Below, in pieces: positions 6,904 through 9,620 of a stretch of 9,620 bases of DNA. Below the pieces are notes generated by a model. The model was not told where the DNA came from. It did no database searches and worked only from the letters and a program-made list of their open reading frames with translations. The translations under genes were made by a program, and so were the position numbers. The DNA comes from an uncultured Marvinbryantia sp. (GTDB lineage: Bacteria > Bacillota > Clostridia > Lachnospirales > Lachnospiraceae), in contig CANQJX010000049.1 in the NCBI GenBank assembly GCA_947624335.1, positions 1-9,620 on the forward strand. The letters run 5' to 3'. The first letter of the stretch is position 1. Each line of letters starts with the position of its first letter.

Positions 6904-7425
6904 ATGTCTTTTTTTAATATTCTTATCATCGTCCTGGTAGTGATTGTGGCGATTCTTGCGATCCTGTATTTTGTAGGAAGACGCCTGCAGAAAAAACAGT
7001 CCGCCCAGCAGGAACAGATCGAGGCCATGAAGCAGTCCGTATCCATGCTGGTAATAGATAAAAAAATGCTAAAAATCAAGGATTCCGGCCTGCCGCAAAT
7101 GGTAATCGAACAAACGCCAAAGCTGATGCGAAAAACCAAGCTTCCCATCGTAAAGGCAAAGGTCGGGCCAAGAATTATGACGCTGGTTGCCGACGGCAAG
7201 ATTTTTGATTTGATTCCGGTAAAAAAGGAAATTAAAGCAACCGTAAGCGGTATCTACATAACCGATGTAAAAGGCGTACGCGGTTCACTGGAGCAGGCGC
7301 CGAAAAAGAAGAAAGGCTTTATGGCGCGTCTTCGCCGCCGCGCGGAATCTGCCGCCGAAAAAGCGCAGGCCGCAGCAGCCGCGGAATCCAAAAATTCCAA
7401 AAAATCCAAAAAAGGCAAAAAATAA
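6904..7425 (+). CDS. Small membrane-anchored protein of unknown function with basic tail
   Basis: I do not recognise a named family for this 173-residue protein. Residues 4-24 form a strong hydrophobic helix (FNILIIVLVVIVAILAILYF) followed by GRRLQKK, so by the positive-inside rule the rest should face the cytoplasm. Residues 27-47 are polar and could form a short coiled coil. Residues 48-127 look like a compact folded domain, with segments such as MLVIDKKMLKIKDSGLP, VKAKVGPRIMTLVADGK and SGIYITDVKGVRG. The end, from about 133, is rich in Lys, Arg and Ala and closes with KKSKKGKK. It has its own promoter and ribosome site, is divergent from the deacetylase, and is followed by the shared terminator, so it is probably monocistronic. 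A role in binding nucleic acid, ribosome or acidic lipid through the basic tail is speculation. Confidence 0.85.
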   Translation: MSFFNILIIVLVVIVAILAILYFVGRRLQKKQSAQQEQIEAMKQSVSMLVIDKKMLKIKDSGLPQMVIEQTPKLMRKTKLPIVKAKVGPRIMTLVADGKIFDLIPVKKEIKATVSGIYITDVKGVRGSLEQAPKKKKGFMARLRRRAESAAEKAQAAAAAESKNSKKSKKGKK

Positions 7426-7430
7426 AGCAG

Positions 7431-7463
7431 AAAAAAACAGCGGGGCATCTACACGATGCCCCG
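7431..7463. terminator. Bidirectional intrinsic terminator between convergent genes, overlapping the pyrD stop
   Basis: A perfect nine-base-pair stem CGGGGCATC / GATGCCCCG (7441-7449 and 7455-7463) closes a five-base loop. On the minus strand it is followed by CTG and seven T (7437-7431), a strong terminator for the pyr operon. On the plus strand it is preceded by the A-run and followed by the weaker TATTTCTTCT, so it can also end the 6904 gene. The upstream arm on the minus strand encodes Arg-Gly-Ile of PyrD, and the TAG stop lies at the start of the other arm and loop (7451-7449). Confidence 0.9.
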
Positions 7464-8381
7464 TATTTCTTCTATATTGCGGCAGCCGTTCTCCCGGAGA
7501 TAGCCGTCCAGTCCGTCTATAATGTCCATGCTGATATCCGGTTTCATAAACGTTGCCGTTCCGATCTGTACGATCTTTGCGCCCGCCATGATGAACTCAA
7601 CCGCATCCTGCCAGGTAGTAATCCCGCCAATCCCCATTACCGGGATGCTGAGCGCCTTTGACACCTGATGCACCATACGCAGGGCAATCGGCTTAATCGC
7701 CGGACCGGACAGGCCGGCGTATGTGTTCGCAAACACAGGTGCTTTCTTCTTTATGTCAATCGCCATTGCCAAAAATGTATTCACCAAAGATACGCCGTCC
7801 GCGCCTTCTTCTTCGCACATTTTTGCAAGAGAGACAATGTCCTGCGCATTCGGGGAAAGCTTTACCACCAGTTTGTGGCGGCAGATCCGGCGGATTTCCC
7901 GCACAATCGAACGCGCCACTTCCGTCTCTGTGCCAAAGTTCATGCCGCCGCTCTTTACGTTGGGACAGGAAATATTCAGTTCCAGAATGTCCAGATCTAC
8001 CTGATTGAGTTTTTCCATCCCCGCAAGATAACCTTCCAAAGAATGGCCGCCCAGGTTTACAATGTTGACGACATCCTTGCTGTTGATCCAGTCAAGCTCT
8101 TTTTCCACAAAAGCATCCACGCCCGGATTCTCCAGGCCGACGCTGTTCATAATCCCGCTTGCCGTCTCCCAGATGCGGATTCCCTCGTTTCCGCCGTGCG
8201 GATGCTCCAGAAGTCCTTTGGAACAAAGACCTCCCAGCCGTTCGATGTCAAAATATTCGTTTAATTCCCGCCCAAATCCGCAGGTTCCGCTTGCCAGCAC
8301 CACCGGATTTTTAAAGGGGATTCCCGCAAATTCTGTCTGCAGCCGCCCGTCCATGGGAATGTTCTTTTGCCGATCAGTCAA
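7449..8381 (-). CDS. pyrD: Dihydroorotate dehydrogenase, catalytic subunit, class 1B
   Basis: This FMN enzyme oxidises dihydroorotate to orotate in the cytoplasm and passes electrons to PyrK. As called it has 310 residues. It shows the N-terminal FKNPVVLASGTCGFG segment, NSVGLENPG, the catalytic cysteine in NISCPNV (Cys139), the lysine of VVKLSP (174), and FMN-phosphate motifs GIGGI (250-254) and QIGTA (272-276). The cysteine at the catalytic position marks class 1, and the neighbouring pyrK marks class 1B. The start is uncertain. TTG at 8381 has an excellent GAGGTG seven bases upstream and overlaps the pyrK stop by 8 bp. The ATG at 8354 (301 residues) fits the usual family length better but has no visible ribosome site. 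Longer in-frame starts up to 8510 would lie inside pyrK. It is the last gene of the pyr cluster, ending in the terminator hairpin. Confidence 0.95.
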   Translation of the reverse strand: MTDRQKNIPMDGRLQTEFAGIPFKNPVVLASGTCGFGRELNEYFDIERLGGLCSKGLLEHPHGGNEGIRIWETASGIMNSVGLENPGVDAFVEKELDWINSKDVVNIVNLGGHSLEGYLAGMEKLNQVDLDILELNISCPNVKSGGMNFGTETEVARSIVREIRRICRHKLVVKLSPNAQDIVSLAKMCEEEGADGVSLVNTFLAMAIDIKKKAPVFANTYAGLSGPAIKPIALRMVHQVSKALSIPVMGIGGITTWQDAVEFIMAGAKIVQIGTATFMKPDISMDIIDGLDGYLRENGCRNIEEIRGIV

Positions 8382-9150
8382 TGCCAAACACCTCGCTTCC
8401 CAAAAATACCGGCCCGTCCTTGCAAACCTTCCGGTTGCCGCCGGCGGTTTTGCAGCTGCATACAAGGCACGCCCCGATTCCGCACGCCATGCGGTTTTCC
8501 AGCGAAACATAAAGCGGCGCGTCCGCTTTTACGTTTACGCATTTTTCATACAGCGCTTTCATCATGGGCGTCGGCCCGCAGGAAACCAGCGCGTCGTAAG
8601 CGAGCGGATCTACTTCGTCTGTTACAAACCCGCCCACATTCACCGCAACGCGGCCGGATACCGCTTCAAACTCCCGCACCAGAATCGGCTTTTCGCGAAA
8701 TCCCAGATACACGTCCACCGTGCAGAGCGGATTTTCTTTTTGATACGTTTTTGCCGCCAGATAAAGAGGCGCAATGCCGACCCCGCCGCCTACCAGCGCG
8801 ATTTTTTTACTGTCCGGCAGCGCGGGGAAGCCGTTCCCGTGCGCGCCGTCTAAGGTGATCGTATCGCCCGGTTTTAAGCCTGCCAGCAGCGCGGTCCCCT
8901 TCCCTACCACCTGATACAGAAAGCTCAGCGTCTCTTGATCCGCGTCATATACGCTGATCGGACGGCTCAGTACCGGATATTGCTCCCACGCGCGCAGCAT
9001 GTAAAACTGTCCTGCACGCGCATTGTTTTGATGCTCCGCCCGCAGAAGATAAAACCCTTCGCCGAGCGGCTGATTGCTGATTACCTTCGCCATATTTCCC
9101 ACGCCGCGCGGTGCGGCTTTCTCTCCTTCCTGTTTTGCCAGTCCCGCCAT
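8374..9150 (-). CDS. pyrK: Dihydroorotate dehydrogenase electron transfer subunit (FAD, 2Fe-2S)
   Basis: This 258-residue subunit carries electrons from the PyrD flavin to NAD+. It has the FAD-binding RPISVY motif (63-68), a VGKGT segment (82-86), the nucleotide-binding GGGVGIAP (121-128) and CGPTPM (191-196). It also has the four cysteines of the [2Fe-2S] cluster, Cys223, 228, 231 and 243 (CGIGACLVC, then VC). These are the expected PyrK domains in the expected order at the expected length. The ATG at 9150 follows the pyrC stop by 7 bp and has AGGA five bases upstream. An internal ATG at 9093 (MAKVISN) is nearer to the usual family start but has a weaker ribosome site, so the first 19 residues are less certain. 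The stop overlaps the start of pyrD, which implies coupled translation of the two subunits. Confidence 0.96.
   Translation of the reverse strand: MAGLAKQEGEKAAPRGVGNMAKVISNQPLGEGFYLLRAEHQNNARAGQFYMLRAWEQYPVLSRPISVYDADQETLSFLYQVVGKGTALLAGLKPGDTITLDGAHGNGFPALPDSKKIALVGGGVGIAPLYLAAKTYQKENPLCTVDVYLGFREKPILVREFEAVSGRVAVNVGGFVTDEVDPLAYDALVSCGPTPMMKALYEKCVNVKADAPLYVSLENRMACGIGACLVCSCKTAGGNRKVCKDGPVFLGSEVFGID
8389..8394 (-). promoter_or_regulatory. Ribosome binding site inside the pyrK end, supporting a TTG start for pyrD
   Basis: GAGGTG on the minus strand is fully complementary to the anti-Shine-Dalgarno core and stands seven bases before TTG at 8381. It is 34 bases from the alternative ATG at 8354, too far to serve it directly. 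Confidence 0.55.
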
Positions 9151-9157
9151 CGTTTTC

Positions 9158-9620
9158 CTATTTCCCCGCGTCTCTGTAAACGACTCTGCCGCCGCAGATG
9201 GTATATTTTACTTTCCCGGTAAGGGTTTGTCCGATAAACGGAGAATTGCCGGATTTGGAATAAAACTGATCCGGCACTTTCCACTGTTCTTTCTCATCAA
9301 AGACGACCAGATCCGCAGCGCCGCCCACCTGCAGCGAGCCGGCGTCCAGATGATACAGACGCGCAGGGTTTACCGTCATCTTTTCCAGCAAATCCATCAG
9401 CGTCAGATGGCCCGGCCGCACCAGATTGGTAATGCAAAGCGCAAGCGCCGTCTCCAGGCCGATCATGCCGCTTGGCGCGTCCGTCAGATCCCGCGCTTTT
9501 TCTTCCCGGCTGTGCGGCGCATGATCCGTGGCAATGATGTCCAGCGTACCGTCCTTTAAGCCTTCCAGCAGCGCCTGCCGGTCCTCCTCGGTGCGAATTG
9601 GCGGATTTACTTTCGCAAGG
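9158..9620 (-). CDS. pyrC: Dihydroorotase, C-terminal part (5' end outside window)
   Basis: The last 153 residues of a type I dihydroorotase are visible. This zinc enzyme interconverts carbamoyl-aspartate and dihydroorotate, the step just before PyrD/PyrK. Visible motifs are KVNPPIRTEEDR, the metal-site ATDHAPHS, the APSGMIGLETALAL helix and the C-terminal beta-sandwich segments GGAADLVVFD and SPFIGQTLTGKV. The end GGRVVYRDAGK is typical for the amidohydrolase family. The order pyrC-pyrK-pyrD, with only 7 bp and an overlap between genes, shows one operon transcribed leftwards. The reading frame runs open to the window edge, so the start and any upstream pyr genes or attenuator are not visible. 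Confidence 0.95.
   Translation of the reverse strand, partial: LAKVNPPIRTEEDRQALLEGLKDGTLDIIATDHAPHSREEKARDLTDAPSGMIGLETALALCITNLVRPGHLTLMDLLEKMTVNPARLYHLDAGSLQVGGAADLVVFDEKEQWKVPDQFYSKSGNSPFIGQTLTGKVKYTICGGRVVYRDAGK

Noticed and set aside
8355..8510. Longer pyrD start reaching to 8510
   Set aside because: The added residues lie inside the pyrK coding region, resemble nothing in PyrD, and the well-placed ribosome site is at 8389-8394.

Overview
The window looks like a stretch of a Gram-positive Clostridia chromosome, most likely a Lachnospiraceae-type gut bacterium. The grounds are moderately GC-rich DNA, GGAGG-type ribosome sites, a class 1B pyrC-pyrK-pyrD pyrimidine cluster, a lipoprotein carrying Glu/Thr-rich repeats, and a membrane-anchored polysaccharide deacetylase of a type common in that group. 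This placement is inference from gene content and style, not from a marker gene.

Layout, left to right. All genes are on the minus strand except one. Positions 1-3156 hold two overlapping half-transporters of a type I heterodimeric ABC exporter. The downstream one is cut by the window edge just before its signature motif. The upstream one is complete and has a degenerate ATPase site. Positions 3185-4765 encode an exported trigger-factor-like foldase: lipoprotein signal, 13 copies of a 9-residue acidic repeat, an FKBP domain, a trigger factor C-terminal domain and an acidic Ser/Glu tail. Positions 4851-6719 encode a membrane-anchored polysaccharide deacetylase with a repeat stalk. Positions 6720-6903 are a divergent promoter region. 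Positions 6904-7425 (+) encode a small membrane protein of unknown function. A strong bidirectional terminator at about 7431-7463 separates it from the converging pyr cluster. Positions 7449-9620 hold pyrD, pyrK and the 3' part of pyrC, with pyrC transcribed first.

How the genes fit together. PyrC makes dihydroorotate, and the PyrD/PyrK complex oxidises it to orotate with NAD+ as the final acceptor. This is the end of a pyrimidine operon whose beginning lies beyond position 9620. The deacetylase and the foldase lie in tandem 85 bp apart, with no clear terminator between them. They look like a cell-envelope pair: a wall or glycan modifying enzyme next to a surface chaperone. The ABC exporter follows only 28 bp later and may be read from the same transcript or from its own promoter.

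Most of the window is ordinary housekeeping and envelope biology. I see no convincing new defence, mobile or RNA system. The parts most worth a second look are the repeat-bearing extracytoplasmic trigger factor, the small plus-strand membrane protein, and a near-identical 14-nt motif in front of both envelope genes.
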